DNA from: Jiella avicenniae
GTDB taxonomy: Bacteria > Pseudomonadota > Alphaproteobacteria > Rhizobiales > Rhizobiaceae
Assembly (NCBI RefSeq): GCF_021390325.1
Contig: NZ_JAJUWU010000008.1
Location: 207,283-271,282 of the forward strand
Direction: 5' to 3'
DNA length: 64,000 bases
Under the pieces are notes generated by a model, which ran no database searches, was not told the DNA's origin, and saw only the letters and a list, made by a program, of their open reading frames with translations. Each line of letters starts with the position of its first letter. Positions within the stretch are counted from its first letter, which is position 1. Below are positions 20,647-29,023 of this stretch, in pieces. Made by a program: the position numbers and the translations under genes.

Positions 20647-21537
20647 ATGGCTCAGCCGGACGGACATGCAGTCAGGCTCACGGCCGACGGCAAGGCCGTC
20701 CATTCCGGCCGGACCGACGCGACATTTCCCTGGTGGAGCTTCACCAAGACGATCCTCGCCATCGCCGCTCTGCAGCTGAGCGAACGGGGCGCCCTCGACC
20801 TGGACGCGCCGTATCGGGGCCGTCCCTACACGCTGCGCCAACTCCTTCAGCATCGGGCGGGCGTGCCCGACTACGGCAAGCTCGCCGCGTATCATGCCGC
20901 CGTGGCACGCGGTGATCCGGCTTGGCCGCGCGAACGGCTCCTAGCCGCGGTAGATGTCGATACGCCGGACTTTGCGCCCGGCACCGGCTGGGCCTACAGC
21001 AATGTCGGTTATCTCTTCGTCCGCGAGGCCATCGAGGCGGCGACGGCGTCGGATCTCGACACGGCGCTCCGCGAACTCGTCTTCGCGCCGCTCCGTCTCG
21101 AAAGCGCCCGGGTCGCCATGCAGCCCGCCGACCTTGCCGGCGTCTTCTGGCCGGCATTGCGCGGCTACGATCCGCGCTGGGTCTATCACGGCCTCGTCGT
21201 CGGCACCCCCGGCGACGCCGCCGCGATCCTTTCGGCGCTGATGACGCCCGGCCGGCTGCTGGCACCGGGCACGCTGGCGGCGATGCGCGACCGCCACGCC
21301 GTCGGCGGCGCCATCCCCGGTCGGCCGTGGACGACCCACGGCTACGGTCTCGGCCTGATGATCGGCACCGTGAAGGGCGCCGGCCGGGCGATCGGCCACT
21401 CGGGCGGCGGACCGTTCGGCGTCAACGCCGTCTATCATTTTCCGGATCTCGACGCGTCGGTGACCGTCGCAGCCTTTACCGGCGGGACGGACGAGGGTGC
21501 CGCGGAGTGGGCCGCCACGGCGCTCGCGACGGCTTGA
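20647..21537 (+). CDS. Serine beta-lactamase-fold hydrolase (class C/DD-peptidase-like)
   Basis: Serine hydrolase of the beta-lactamase/transpeptidase-like superfamily; may be an esterase or peptidase rather than an antibiotic-resistance enzyme. The 296-residue protein has all three motifs: SFTK (SxxK nucleophile), YSN in GWAYSNVGYL, and HSGG replacing KTG in IGHSGGGPFG. The first 15 residues are polar, so no signal peptide is present and it should be cytoplasmic, unusual for this fold. The ATG has an AGGAGG ribosome site. It is probably cotranscribed with the upstream ABC exporter. Confidence 0.88.
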   Translation: MAQPDGHAVRLTADGKAVHSGRTDATFPWWSFTKTILAIAALQLSERGALDLDAPYRGRPYTLRQLLQHRAGVPDYGKLAAYHAAVARGDPAWPRERLLAAVDVDTPDFAPGTGWAYSNVGYLFVREAIEAATASDLDTALRELVFAPLRLESARVAMQPADLAGVFWPALRGYDPRWVYHGLVVGTPGDAAAILSALMTPGRLLAPGTLAAMRDRHAVGGAIPGRPWTTHGYGLGLMIGTVKGAGRAIGHSGGGPFGVNAVYHFPDLDASVTVAAFTGGTDEGAAEWAATALATA

Positions 21538-21833
21538 GCGACATCCGTTCCAGCGGCCCCGTCGTCGCCTTCGGACCCTCGTCCGGTCTGGTGACTCGAA
21601 TGGCGTTGGATCGCCCGGGCGAACCGCTGCACCGGCAGCGCGCCCGAGAGTCCCCTGAGCCAAGTCGAAAAAATGGTATTGTCAACGTATCGACGAGATA
21701 AGAACGCCGGTCTGACACCATTGTCATCGAGCACGTGAAGCATCTGACAGCGTCGTGACGATGCGATCCATACAAGATGCGAATCGTATCTTTTGACGGA
21801 CGCAACGTTCGTCACCGAAGAAAGGGTTTCTCC

Positions 21834-22244
21834 ATGAAACGCATCGTCATCGCCCTCCTCGCCACCGCCGGCATGGCCGGCGCCGCCGTCGCACAGGCCA
21901 TGACGCCGGGCGTCACCGCCTCCGATCAGGACGTGTCCGGCGGTTCGGTCATGGCCGAATCCGTCACCGCGCCCGAAAAGGGCTGGCTCGTCGTCCACCG
22001 CACCGATGCGGAGATGAAGCCCGGCCCGGTGGTCGGCCACGCGCCGCTGAACGAAGGCATGAACGAGAACGTTTCCGCCGAACTCACCGAGGACGTCGCC
22101 AGCGGCGACATGCTGATGCTGATGGTCCACTCCGAGGCCGGCGGCAACGAGATGGGCGTCTTCGAATACACGCTCGGTGCCAAGGAAGACGGCCCGATCC
22201 GCGTCGGCGGCGAACTCGTCACCGCGACGATCACGGCCGACTGA
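21834..22244 (+). CDS. Secreted DUF7282-like protein
   Basis: Small exported protein of unknown role. The 136-residue product has a Sec signal (MKRIVIALLATAGMAG, then AVAQA). One domain follows with GWLVVHRTDAEMKPGPVVGH, ELTEDVASGDMLMLMVHSE and GVFEYTLG, matching the pattern of DUF7282 domains (VVHxTD, GH, MLxxH, FEY). Such domains are known in haloarchaeal surface proteins and in some bacteria. The start at 21834 is the first ATG adjacent to the signal peptide. A bidirectional hairpin follows. About 296 bases upstream are gene-free. Domain naming is from recollection of the pattern. Confidence 0.75.
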   Translation: MKRIVIALLATAGMAGAAVAQAMTPGVTASDQDVSGGSVMAESVTAPEKGWLVVHRTDAEMKPGPVVGHAPLNEGMNENVSAELTEDVASGDMLMLMVHSEAGGNEMGVFEYTLGAKEDGPIRVGGELVTATITAD

Positions 22245-22275
22245 GCCGGCGGCCGTCCGCTTCATCGGCCAAAGC

Positions 22276-22310
22276 GAAAGGAGCCGGCGCGACGAGCCGG
22301 CTCCTTTTCG
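22276..22310 (+). terminator. Bidirectional terminator between convergent genes
   Basis: Arms 22277-22288 and 22296-22307 are perfectly complementary, with a seven-base loop. TTTT follows on the plus strand and the A-rich left flank gives TTT on the minus strand. It serves the DUF7282 gene and the metallo-hydrolase gene. Confidence 0.85.
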
Positions 22311-22349
22311 TTTGCGTCGAAGTTGTCTCCCTTTCGCCGGGGCGGGCGA

Positions 22350-23339
22350 TCAGCACCCCTCGGTGCAGGCGCCGCTTTCGTCGAAGGTCATGGTCCTGCC
22401 GCTGAGCGGCAGATAGGCGTCCGCCTTCACCGCCTGCATGAAAGCCTCGGTCTTCGAGCCGGCGACGACCTTGCCGCCCTCGGTCGCCTGCTCGTTGGCA
22501 TGGGAGGGGATCACCGAGGCGGGCCTGATGATCTCGTCGACGACGAAGGCGGCTTCGCTCGGGCCGGTGGTATAGACGTCGCCGATGTTCATCACGACGA
22601 GCTTGGCGCCGTATTGCTTGGTGACGACGGTCTCCTGCTCGGCGGTGACGCCGGTGTCGCCCGAGAGATAAGCGACGAGGCCGTTGGAGAAGGTCAGCAC
22701 GTAGCCGGTCGGCGGGCCGACATAGGCGTTGAGGCCGGCGGTCTTCAGATTCTCGCCGAGCGGCCCGTCGATGAAGTCCCCCGACAGGCCGTTGGAATGG
22801 ACCGCCGGCACGGTGGTGATGGAAACGCCGCCGATCTTGCGCGAGGCGCCGAAACGCACGAGCTGGGCGTCGTCGGCGCTCGAGCCGAGGGCCGCGAGCT
22901 TGGTGCCGAGGAAGCTCGCCATCTCGCTGCCGACGACGATCTTGGCGTTCTTGCCGGCGGCGATCTCGGCGCTGTTGGAATTCGGCACCGTCGAGACGCC
23001 CGTCTCGGGCGAGGCGCAGGTGCCGGCGTTGACCCGTTCGATGCGCTGGTCGCCGAGGTGGTCGCCATGGACGTGGCTGACGAGCACGGCGTCGATGTCG
23101 CCGAGCCGCGGGTCGTCCGCACCGGCGACCGTGCGTCCCGCGTCGTAGAGGATGCGCGTCCCGTCCGGGTCCTCGAACACCATCGCCCGATCCCGCGAAC
23201 AGAACTCGCCGTCATGGCTTCCGAGCGGCGTAACCTTCACGCCCTGGCCGGCTTCTCCGCCGGTCGTCGGCTTTGCGTCCTGTGCGAGCGCCGGGCCGGT
23301 GGCGGCGACCATGAGCATGGCGGCGATTGTCTTCTGCAT
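22350..23339 (-). CDS. Secreted metallo-beta-lactamase-fold hydrolase (UlaG-like)
   Basis: Di-metal hydrolase, probably periplasmic; substrate unknown. The 329-residue protein has a Sec signal (MQKTIAAMLMVAATG, ALAQ). It contains the signature HVHGDH (HxHxDH) followed by later metal ligands around AVHSNG, SGDTG and PSHANE. The enzyme resembles UlaG/L-ascorbate lactonase-type proteins, which are usually cytoplasmic; the signal peptide is notable. The C-terminus ends in a two-Cys segment (ACTEGC). The ATG at 23339 has a GGGAG ribosome site; the longer frame to 23702 lacks family resemblance. Confidence 0.87.
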   Translation of the reverse strand: MQKTIAAMLMVAATGPALAQDAKPTTGGEAGQGVKVTPLGSHDGEFCSRDRAMVFEDPDGTRILYDAGRTVAGADDPRLGDIDAVLVSHVHGDHLGDQRIERVNAGTCASPETGVSTVPNSNSAEIAAGKNAKIVVGSEMASFLGTKLAALGSSADDAQLVRFGASRKIGGVSITTVPAVHSNGLSGDFIDGPLGENLKTAGLNAYVGPPTGYVLTFSNGLVAYLSGDTGVTAEQETVVTKQYGAKLVVMNIGDVYTTGPSEAAFVVDEIIRPASVIPSHANEQATEGGKVVAGSKTEAFMQAVKADAYLPLSGRTMTFDESGACTEGC

Positions 23340-23515
23340 GAAAGGCTCCCTTGAACGTCGTCGCCAACCCTTGGGTGGCATACCGAAGCGGCAACTAGCG
23401 TCCCGGGCGATCAGGCAAGCCGGATCGCCGCAAACCTCCCGCTTGCGGCGATCACGGACGATCACGTTCGCGAAAGGCGGGAGCGCGACCGTCGGCCGGT
23501 CCCCTCCTCGGTCCG

Positions 23516-23905
23516 TCATGCGGAGGCTTGCGACCGGGCGAACATCCGGATGCGGTTCCCGTCGTCGAGGGCCGCAACGAAGGTGTAGCCGAAATCCATC
23601 TCCGTCGGCTCCTGCAGGATCGTCATCTGCGCGTCGAAGGCGCGCGCCGCCGCCGCGTCGACCGCCGCCGGCCCGCCGTCCAGGGAAAGCGCGAATTCGC
23701 ACGCCCCCGGCCGCACCTTCACCCGCGGCTCGACCGCGTCGAGCTTCCAGAGCCCCAGCCTGCCTTCGCCGAAGAAGAACAGGGCGAAGCCCGGCGTGTA
23801 TTCGACGGGCGCAAAGCCGAAGAAGCGCTCGAGCTTCGCCGCATTGCGGCTGACGTCGTCGGTGTAGAGCAGCGTGTAGGGCGCGCCGGTGAGTGCTTGG
23901 GTCAT
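23516..23905 (-). CDS. VOC/glyoxalase-like domain protein
   Basis: Member of the vicinal oxygen chelate superfamily; may be a dioxygenase, lyase or binding protein. The 129-residue protein shows a single module: YTLLYTDDVSRNAAKLERFF at the start, FALFFFGEGRLGLWKL in the middle, and TFVAALDDGNRIRMF at the end, the last typical of a DxDGN-type turn. It is 87 bases downstream of a YafY-type regulator on the same strand; such pairs are common in Rhizobiales, with the regulator controlling the VOC gene. Confidence 0.85.
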   Translation of the reverse strand: MTQALTGAPYTLLYTDDVSRNAAKLERFFGFAPVEYTPGFALFFFGEGRLGLWKLDAVEPRVKVRPGACEFALSLDGGPAAVDAAAARAFDAQMTILQEPTEMDFGYTFVAALDDGNRIRMFARSQASA

Positions 23906-23992
23906 GGGTCCGTTTCCTTCGGTGTTCGAAACGGCGACAGACCTAACCCTCGCGACTGTCAGTTTCCGACAGCAGCCTTCTCGTCGCGGGTC

Positions 23993-24658
23993 TCAGCCGG
24001 CGTCGCGACTGTCCCGAAAGAGCCGCCAGTCCGCCAGCAGCACGCGGTGACGCCGCTCCATGGGGCGACCGGCGAGCGCGATCCGTTCGATCCGATCGAG
24101 GCGAAAATGGCGAAAGTCGCCGCGCATCTCGCACCAGGCCGCGACCATCTCCGCGGCGTCGAAGAAGCCGCCGACGATCGGCCAGACGGTTCGCTCGCTC
24201 GCATCGCCCTTCTTGTCGCGATAGGCGATCTTGAGCGCGTCCTCCTTGCGGATCGCCTCGCGGATCTGGTCGAGCACGGCGGCCGACCCCGCCGCCGGGG
24301 CGCCGACGAGGAGATGGACGTCGGCAGCCGAGCGTCCCTTCGGCAGCACGGCCTCGATCTTGGCGAGCGCTCGGCGCGCGTCGTCGCCGAGCCCCTCCGG
24401 CAGGCGCTTTTCCACGAATCGCAACCCGAGCACCACGGCGTCGAAATTGAGCGGCGGCAGGGTGAGGCCCGGCCCGAGCACGTAGCCGACGCCGGCCTCG
24501 CCGGAGATCGGCACGCCCTCGCCCTGCAGCGTCGCGATGTCCCGGTAGAGGCTGCGCAGGCTGATGCCGAGTTCGCGCGCCAGGGTCGCGCCCGCCACCG
24601 GCCTCCGGTGGGCACGCAGACACTCGATCAACCTGAGGAGACGCGCGGAACGGGACAT
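23993..24658 (-). CDS. YafY-type transcriptional regulator (HTH plus WYL)
   Basis: Predicted DNA-binding regulator. The 221-residue protein has an N-terminal winged helix with ATLARELGISLRSLYRDI (residues 24-41). After a linker comes a WYL-type domain near residues 135-205 (LKIAYRDKKGD, TVWPIVGGFFDAAEMVAAWCE, FRLDRIERI). WYL domains sense small ligands or nucleic acids. It is upstream of, and likely controls, the VOC gene. No operator is recognisable. Confidence 0.9.
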   Translation of the reverse strand: MSRSARLLRLIECLRAHRRPVAGATLARELGISLRSLYRDIATLQGEGVPISGEAGVGYVLGPGLTLPPLNFDAVVLGLRFVEKRLPEGLGDDARRALAKIEAVLPKGRSAADVHLLVGAPAAGSAAVLDQIREAIRKEDALKIAYRDKKGDASERTVWPIVGGFFDAAEMVAAWCEMRGDFRHFRLDRIERIALAGRPMERRHRVLLADWRLFRDSRDAG

Positions 24659-24731
24659 GGGCGGTAGACTGCCGTCGAAAGCGCCGCGTTCGGAGGCAGG
24701 CGCGGCCGAATCCTTTGCCGATCCTCGCCCG

Positions 24732-24986
24732 TCACTTCACCGTCGGCAAGGTCGCCTTCAACTCGATCGCCGAGAACCACGCCACCAGGTCGGCGATGTC
24801 TTCGTCCGACAGGCCCTTGGCGATGATCGACATCTGCTCGTGCTTGCGCTCGCCGGAGCGAAAGGCCTTCAGCTGGGCCGTCAGGTAATAGGCGCTGTCG
24901 CCGGCGAGGTTCGGCGCATCCGGCGCGACGGCGAGCCCGTTCGGGCCGTGACAGGGCGTACACTCGCCGGCCTTTTCACCGCTCCG
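24732..24986 (-). pseudogene. 5'-truncated c-type cytochrome (c553-like)
   Basis: The frame reads GEKAGECTPCHGPNG, so it has the heme motif CTPCH, then PNLAGDSAYYLTAQLKAF, EQMSIIAKGLSDEDI and a TAG-free run to a TGA at 24732. This is the C-terminal 80 or so residues of a cytochrome c553-like protein. No start codon is in frame: an in-frame TGA at 24987-24989 closes the frame only 12 codons before the heme motif, so the signal peptide and start are missing. The beginning abuts and overlaps the end of the OmpA-like gene, suggesting a deletion joined the two. Unlikely to give a functional cytochrome. Confidence 0.78.
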
Positions 24987-26004
24987 TCAGCTTGAACTCG
25001 ATGCGGCGGTTGCGGGCCCGCGCCTCGGGGCTGTCGCCCTCCTCCAGCGGCTGGAACTCGCCGAAGCCGGTGGCGGCGAGCCGCGTCGGCGGCACGCCCT
25101 GCTCGATCAGGAAACGCACCACGGCGTCGGCGCGGGCGCTCGCAAGCTCCCAGTTGTCCTCGAAGCGGTTGCTGGAGACGGGCACGCTGTCGGTATGGCC
25201 GTCGACGCGGATGATCCAGTTGATGTCGGAGGGGATTTCCCGGACCAGTTCCTTGATCGCGTCGGCGAGCTTGGCCATCTCCTCGGTCCCCGCCGGCTGC
25301 AGCACGTCCGAGCCGGAGGGAAACAGCACCTCCGACTGGAAGACGAAGCGGTCGCCGACGACGCGGATGTTGTCGCGGTCGGAGAGGATTTCCCGCAGCC
25401 GGCCGAAGAAGTCCGAGCGATAGCGCGACAGCTCCTGCACCCGCTGGGCGAGCGCGACGTTCAGACGCCGGCCGAGATCGGCGATCCGGGTCTGGCTCTG
25501 CTTGTCGCGGGTCTCGGAGGCCTCCAGCGCATCCTCCAGTGCCGCGATCTGCTGGCGCAGTGCCGTGAGCTGCTGGTTGAGGAGTTCGATCTGCGAGCGC
25601 GCCCGCTGGGAGACCGCCTGCTCGTCTTCCAGCGCGCCTTCGAGTTCGGCGACCTGAGCGTTGGCGGTGGCCGCCGAGCCGCTGCCGGAGTCCAGCGCCT
25701 GCTGCAGCCTGGACCGCGCCTCCTCGGCGGAGGAGAGCGAAGCCTGCAGCGTCGCGATCTGGTCCTGGTAGTCCTGGCTCGTCGAGCGCTCCAGCGAGAG
25801 AAGCTGCGTCAGCTCGTTGATCTGGCTGTTCAGCCGGTCGAGCACCGCGTCCTTGCCGCTGATCTCGCGGCTGAGCAGGAACTGCGCGAGAACGAAGACC
25901 GAGAGGAGGAACATGATGGCGAGGAGCAGCGTCGACAAGGCGTCGACGAAGCCCGGCCAGTAATCGATGCTGCGCTCGCTGCGGCGGTTCCTCGACAGGG
26001 CCAT
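24976..26004 (-). CDS. MotB/OmpA-like peptidoglycan-binding protein with coiled coil
   Basis: Likely the cell-wall-anchored partner of the adjacent MotA/ExbB-like channel. The 342-residue protein has a basic N-terminus and one membrane span at about residues 20-45 (GFVDALSTLLLAIMFLL, MotB-like). A long coiled coil follows at 50-200. The C-terminal OmpA domain has RVDGHTDSVPV, NWELASARADAVVRFL and ATGFGEFQP, the peptidoglycan-binding signature. Only four bases separate it from the upstream channel gene, so the two are an operon. No flagellar genes are nearby, arguing against a flagellar stator. Downstream is a cytochrome c remnant. Confidence 0.88.
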   Translation of the reverse strand: MALSRNRRSERSIDYWPGFVDALSTLLLAIMFLLSVFVLAQFLLSREISGKDAVLDRLNSQINELTQLLSLERSTSQDYQDQIATLQASLSSAEEARSRLQQALDSGSGSAATANAQVAELEGALEDEQAVSQRARSQIELLNQQLTALRQQIAALEDALEASETRDKQSQTRIADLGRRLNVALAQRVQELSRYRSDFFGRLREILSDRDNIRVVGDRFVFQSEVLFPSGSDVLQPAGTEEMAKLADAIKELVREIPSDINWIIRVDGHTDSVPVSSNRFEDNWELASARADAVVRFLIEQGVPPTRLAATGFGEFQPLEEGDSPEARARNRRIEFKLTER

Positions 26005-26008
26005 GGCG

Positions 26009-27112
26009 TCAGCTCTCCTGGTCGGACCGCGGCTTTCTGTCCGCCCCGGCCCCTCCGCTCAGCGACGGCCGGTCGTGGCCGATGTGGCCGGCGAGCCTGT
26101 CGAGCACGATCCGCAGCTCCCGCTGCTCTTCCGCCTGCCCCTCGACGAAGTCGCGCAAGAGCTGCTGCTCGGAGCGCATGTGCTGGACGAGGCCCTGGAT
26201 GCTCTCGGCGAGATTGGCCATCGCCGCGCTGGTGCGGGGGCTGGCGCTCTGGTCGCTGATCATCTTGTTCAGCCGGTCGGACAGCATCCGCAGTTCTTCG
26301 GTTCCATCGCCGCCATCCTTCACCGGCGAAGCCGGCAGAAGCATGTCGGAGCCGACGTCGGTGATCGAGGAGAGCCAGTTCTCGAGTTCGGTGTAGAAGC
26401 GGTTCTGCGCCCGGCCGATCTGCAGGTCGAGAAAGCCGAGGACGAGCGAGCCCGACAGGCCGAACAGCGAGGAGGAGAACGCCGTGCCCATGCCGGAGAG
26501 CGGCGCCGAAAGGCCGGCCTTCAGCGAATTCAGGACCGCGTTGGTGTCGCCGCCGCCCGGATCGAGCCCCTGGATCGTCGTGCCGATCGAACCGATGGTG
26601 CGCAACAGGCCCCAGAACGTGCCGAGAAGGCCGAGGAAGACCAGCAGCCCGATGAGATAGCGGGCGATGTCGCGCGTCTCGTCGAGCCGCGTCGCGATCG
26701 AATCGAGGATCGAGCGCATCGACATGGTCGACAGCGAGACCGAACGCCGCCGTCCGATCAGCGCCCGCATCGGCGCGAGCAGCACCGGATCGCGCAGCTT
26801 TTCGAAATCCGCCGAGCCGTCGCGATAGGCGTTGACCCATCGGACTTCCCGCGACAGCCGGATCACCTGGACGAGCGCCAGCAGGATGCCGACGCCGAGC
26901 ACGCCGAGGATCAGGCCGTTGAGGCCGGGATTGGTGACGAAGGCGGAGGAGATCTGCCGACCGAGGATCGCCGCGACGAAGCCGGCCAGCGCCAGGAAGA
27001 CGAGCATCGACCAGAGAAAGACGAGCGGGCTCGACAGCCGGTTCGGATCGAAGTCGACCGGTCTTCCCGTCTTTTCAGTCGGCGCGTCGAAGACCTGCAT
27101 CGGATCTTTCAC
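26009..27112 (-). CDS. MotA/TolQ/ExbB-like ion-channel protein
   Basis: Predicted ion-conducting membrane subunit. The 367-residue protein has spans near residues 30-50 and 65-85. A cytoplasmic region precedes the conserved pair of spans at about 150-235, which contain RYLIGLLVFLGLLGTFWGLL and LSAPLSGMGTAFSSSLFGLSGSL, the TolQ/ExbB/MotA proton-channel signature. A soluble C-terminal tail has ASPRTSAAMANLAESI helices. It is directly upstream of the OmpA-like gene. The family powers work at a distance using the proton gradient; the task here is unknown. The ATG at 27112 was chosen as the first start before the conserved part. Confidence 0.88.
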   Translation of the reverse strand: MKDPMQVFDAPTEKTGRPVDFDPNRLSSPLVFLWSMLVFLALAGFVAAILGRQISSAFVTNPGLNGLILGVLGVGILLALVQVIRLSREVRWVNAYRDGSADFEKLRDPVLLAPMRALIGRRRSVSLSTMSMRSILDSIATRLDETRDIARYLIGLLVFLGLLGTFWGLLRTIGSIGTTIQGLDPGGGDTNAVLNSLKAGLSAPLSGMGTAFSSSLFGLSGSLVLGFLDLQIGRAQNRFYTELENWLSSITDVGSDMLLPASPVKDGGDGTEELRMLSDRLNKMISDQSASPRTSAAMANLAESIQGLVQHMRSEQQLLRDFVEGQAEEQRELRIVLDRLAGHIGHDRPSLSGGAGADRKPRSDQES

Positions 27113-27339
27113 TCAACTCTTTGGCCCGCCAAAGGAAATCCATCGTCACGCCGGCTGCGCCCCGATCGGGCGCGGCCGCGCCACGACTGGAACCGATTCT
27201 GACGGGCGATCACGGATCCAGCACGGAAAACCATAGTGAAGATCGTCCGGAATGGAAACGTCAGCGGCCGAAATGATCCGTGAAGCAGCGCCATGGGGCG
27301 ACCCTTGCCGCGCCGGTCAGCGGCCGGTTCCCGCCCCGC

Positions 27340-28182
27340 TCATTTTTCGCCGGCGGCTGCCGTGTCGCCGGCCCGTGCGGCGGCCCGCTTCCTGGTCGCC
27401 TCGCCGAGCAGCCCGACGAGCGCCTTGTGGATCTGCTCGTTGCCGCAGGCGACGTCGCCGGTGACGTGATCGAACTTGCCGCCGTCGACGTCGGTGACGA
27501 AGCCGCCGGCCTCGCGAACCAGGATCGCGCCGGCAGCGACGTCCCACGGCTTCAGGGCGCGTTCCCAGAAACCGTCGAACCGGCCGGCCGCGACATAGGC
27601 GAGGTCGAGCGAGGCAGCACCCATCCGGCGAATGCCCGCCGACTCCGCCATGACCTGGCGCAGCTCGTAGAGATAGCCGGCATGGTCGCCGCGGCCGAGG
27701 AAGGGTGCTCCGGCGCCGAACAGCGCCTCCGGCAGCCGGCTTCGAGCCGAGACGCGGATGCGGCGATCGTTGACGAAGGCGCCGCCGCCCTTTTCGGCGA
27801 CGAAGAGCTCGTCCTGCGCCGGGTTGAACACCACGCCGGCGACGATCTGCCCGTCGCGCTCGAGGGCGATCGAGACGGCGAAGTTCGGGATGCCGTGGAG
27901 GAAGTTGGTGGTGCCGTCCAGAGGATCGACGATCCAGCGGTGCTGCGGGTCCTTGCCCTCGACCGTGCCGCGCTCCTCCATCAGGAAGCCCCAGTCGGGC
28001 CGGGCGCGCGACAGTTCACGGAAGACCACCTCTTCGGCCCGGTGGTCGGCGTTCGAGACGAAATCGGCGGGTCCCTTCACCGAGACCTGCAGGTTCTGCA
28101 CCTCGCCGAAGTCGCGGATCAGCGAGCGGCCGGCCATCATGGCGGCCTGCGTCATGACGTTGAGCAGCGCGGAACGGGCCAT
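27340..28182 (-). CDS. suhB: Inositol monophosphatase family protein
   Basis: Mg-dependent phosphatase of inositol-1-phosphate or related sugars. The 280-residue protein contains the metal-binding motif WIVDPLDGTTNFLHG and the second motif WDVAAGAILVREAGG, plus the upstream MEERG that corresponds to the conserved acidic residues. Length and start (MARSALLNVM) match the family. The C-terminal Ala/Arg-rich tail is less conserved. It lies 70 bases downstream of efp on the same strand. Gene symbol is by family resemblance only. Confidence 0.93.
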   Translation of the reverse strand: MARSALLNVMTQAAMMAGRSLIRDFGEVQNLQVSVKGPADFVSNADHRAEEVVFRELSRARPDWGFLMEERGTVEGKDPQHRWIVDPLDGTTNFLHGIPNFAVSIALERDGQIVAGVVFNPAQDELFVAEKGGGAFVNDRRIRVSARSRLPEALFGAGAPFLGRGDHAGYLYELRQVMAESAGIRRMGAASLDLAYVAAGRFDGFWERALKPWDVAAGAILVREAGGFVTDVDGGKFDHVTGDVACGNEQIHKALVGLLGEATRKRAAARAGDTAAAGEK

Positions 28183-28229
28183 CTTGACCTTTCAGGATAT
28201 GTGCCAATGCGGCCGGGGGCATAGGGCCC

Positions 28230-28250
28230 GCCGGCCCCCTCGGGGCCGGC
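28230..28250 (-). terminator. GC-rich hairpin after efp
   Basis: Perfect nine-base arms at 28230-28238 and 28242-28250, immediately after the efp stop. No T tract follows, so intrinsic termination is uncertain; it may only protect the efp end or attenuate expression of the phosphatase gene. Confidence 0.4.
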
Positions 28251-28252
28251 CC

Positions 28253-28816
28253 TCAGTCGGCGCGGCGCAGATAGGTGATTTCGTTGGTGTCGACGAGGAT
28301 CTTCTCGCCCGCCTCGATGAAGGGCGGCACCATGACGCGCACGCCGTTTTCCATCACCGCCGGCTTGTAGGAGGAGGTCGCCGTCTGGCCCTTCACCACC
28401 GGGTCGGCCTCGACGATGGTGAGAACCACCTGATCTGGCAGCTTGATGCCGATCGGCCGCTCCTCGTGGCTTTCCACCGTCACCGTCATGCCGTCCTGCA
28501 GGAAGGCCGAGCGCTCGCCGACGAAGTCCTGCTGCAGTTCGAGTTGCTCGAAGGTCTCCGAATCCATGAAAACCAGCATCTCGCCCTCGGCATAGAGGAA
28601 CTGATAGTCCTTCTGCTCGAGCCGGATCCGCTCGACGGTCTCGGCGGCGCGGAAGCGCTCGTTCAGCTTGGTGCCGTCGATCAGGTTCTTCAGTTCGACC
28701 TGGGCGAAGGCGCCGCCCTTGCCGGGCTTCACATGCGCCGTCTTGACCGCCACCCAGAGGCCGCCATTGTGCTCGATGACGTTGCCGGGCCGGATTTCGT
28801 TGCCGTTGATCTTCAT
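28253..28816 (-). CDS. efp: Translation elongation factor P
   Basis: Binds the ribosome and rescues stalling at consecutive prolines. The 187-residue protein starts [18 protein letters not shown] and has the loop [10 protein letters not shown] with Lys33 at the tip, the position modified in other bacteria. The OB-fold domains follow, with the C-terminal ITYLRRAD. The ATG at 28816 was chosen over a longer frame starting at 28981, which has no family resemblance. The prolines of the large membrane protein at 13541 would be a natural client. Confidence 0.97.
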   Translation of the reverse strand: MKINGNEIRPGNVIEHNGGLWVAVKTAHVKPGKGGAFAQVELKNLIDGTKLNERFRAAETVERIRLEQKDYQFLYAEGEMLVFMDSETFEQLELQQDFVGERSAFLQDGMTVTVESHEERPIGIKLPDQVVLTIVEADPVVKGQTATSSYKPAVMENGVRVMVPPFIEAGEKILVDTNEITYLRRAD

Positions 28817-29023
28817 GGGATCTCTCGAATTCGTCTGGTTCGCGTTCGGCCGCGACGTCGTCGCCGGCCGCAAATCTTCACAAGGCTTCTGGGGCGCGGT
28901 GGCGCTTCGTCGCCATGCACCGTCGCTGGTGCCGGCGTTCGCCGCTCGCTGCTCCCGCCTCCGGTCGGCGCTCAAGACCATAAATCCCGGTCCCGTTCAA
29001 GCCGTGGTGGCAGGCGCGGCCTT

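Noticed and set aside
24976..27112. Zorya-type phage defence system
   Set aside because: Only ZorA/ZorB-like features (MotA-like plus MotB-like) are present; no ZorC, ZorD or ZorE-type helicase or nuclease gene is adjacent, and the neighbours are housekeeping genes.
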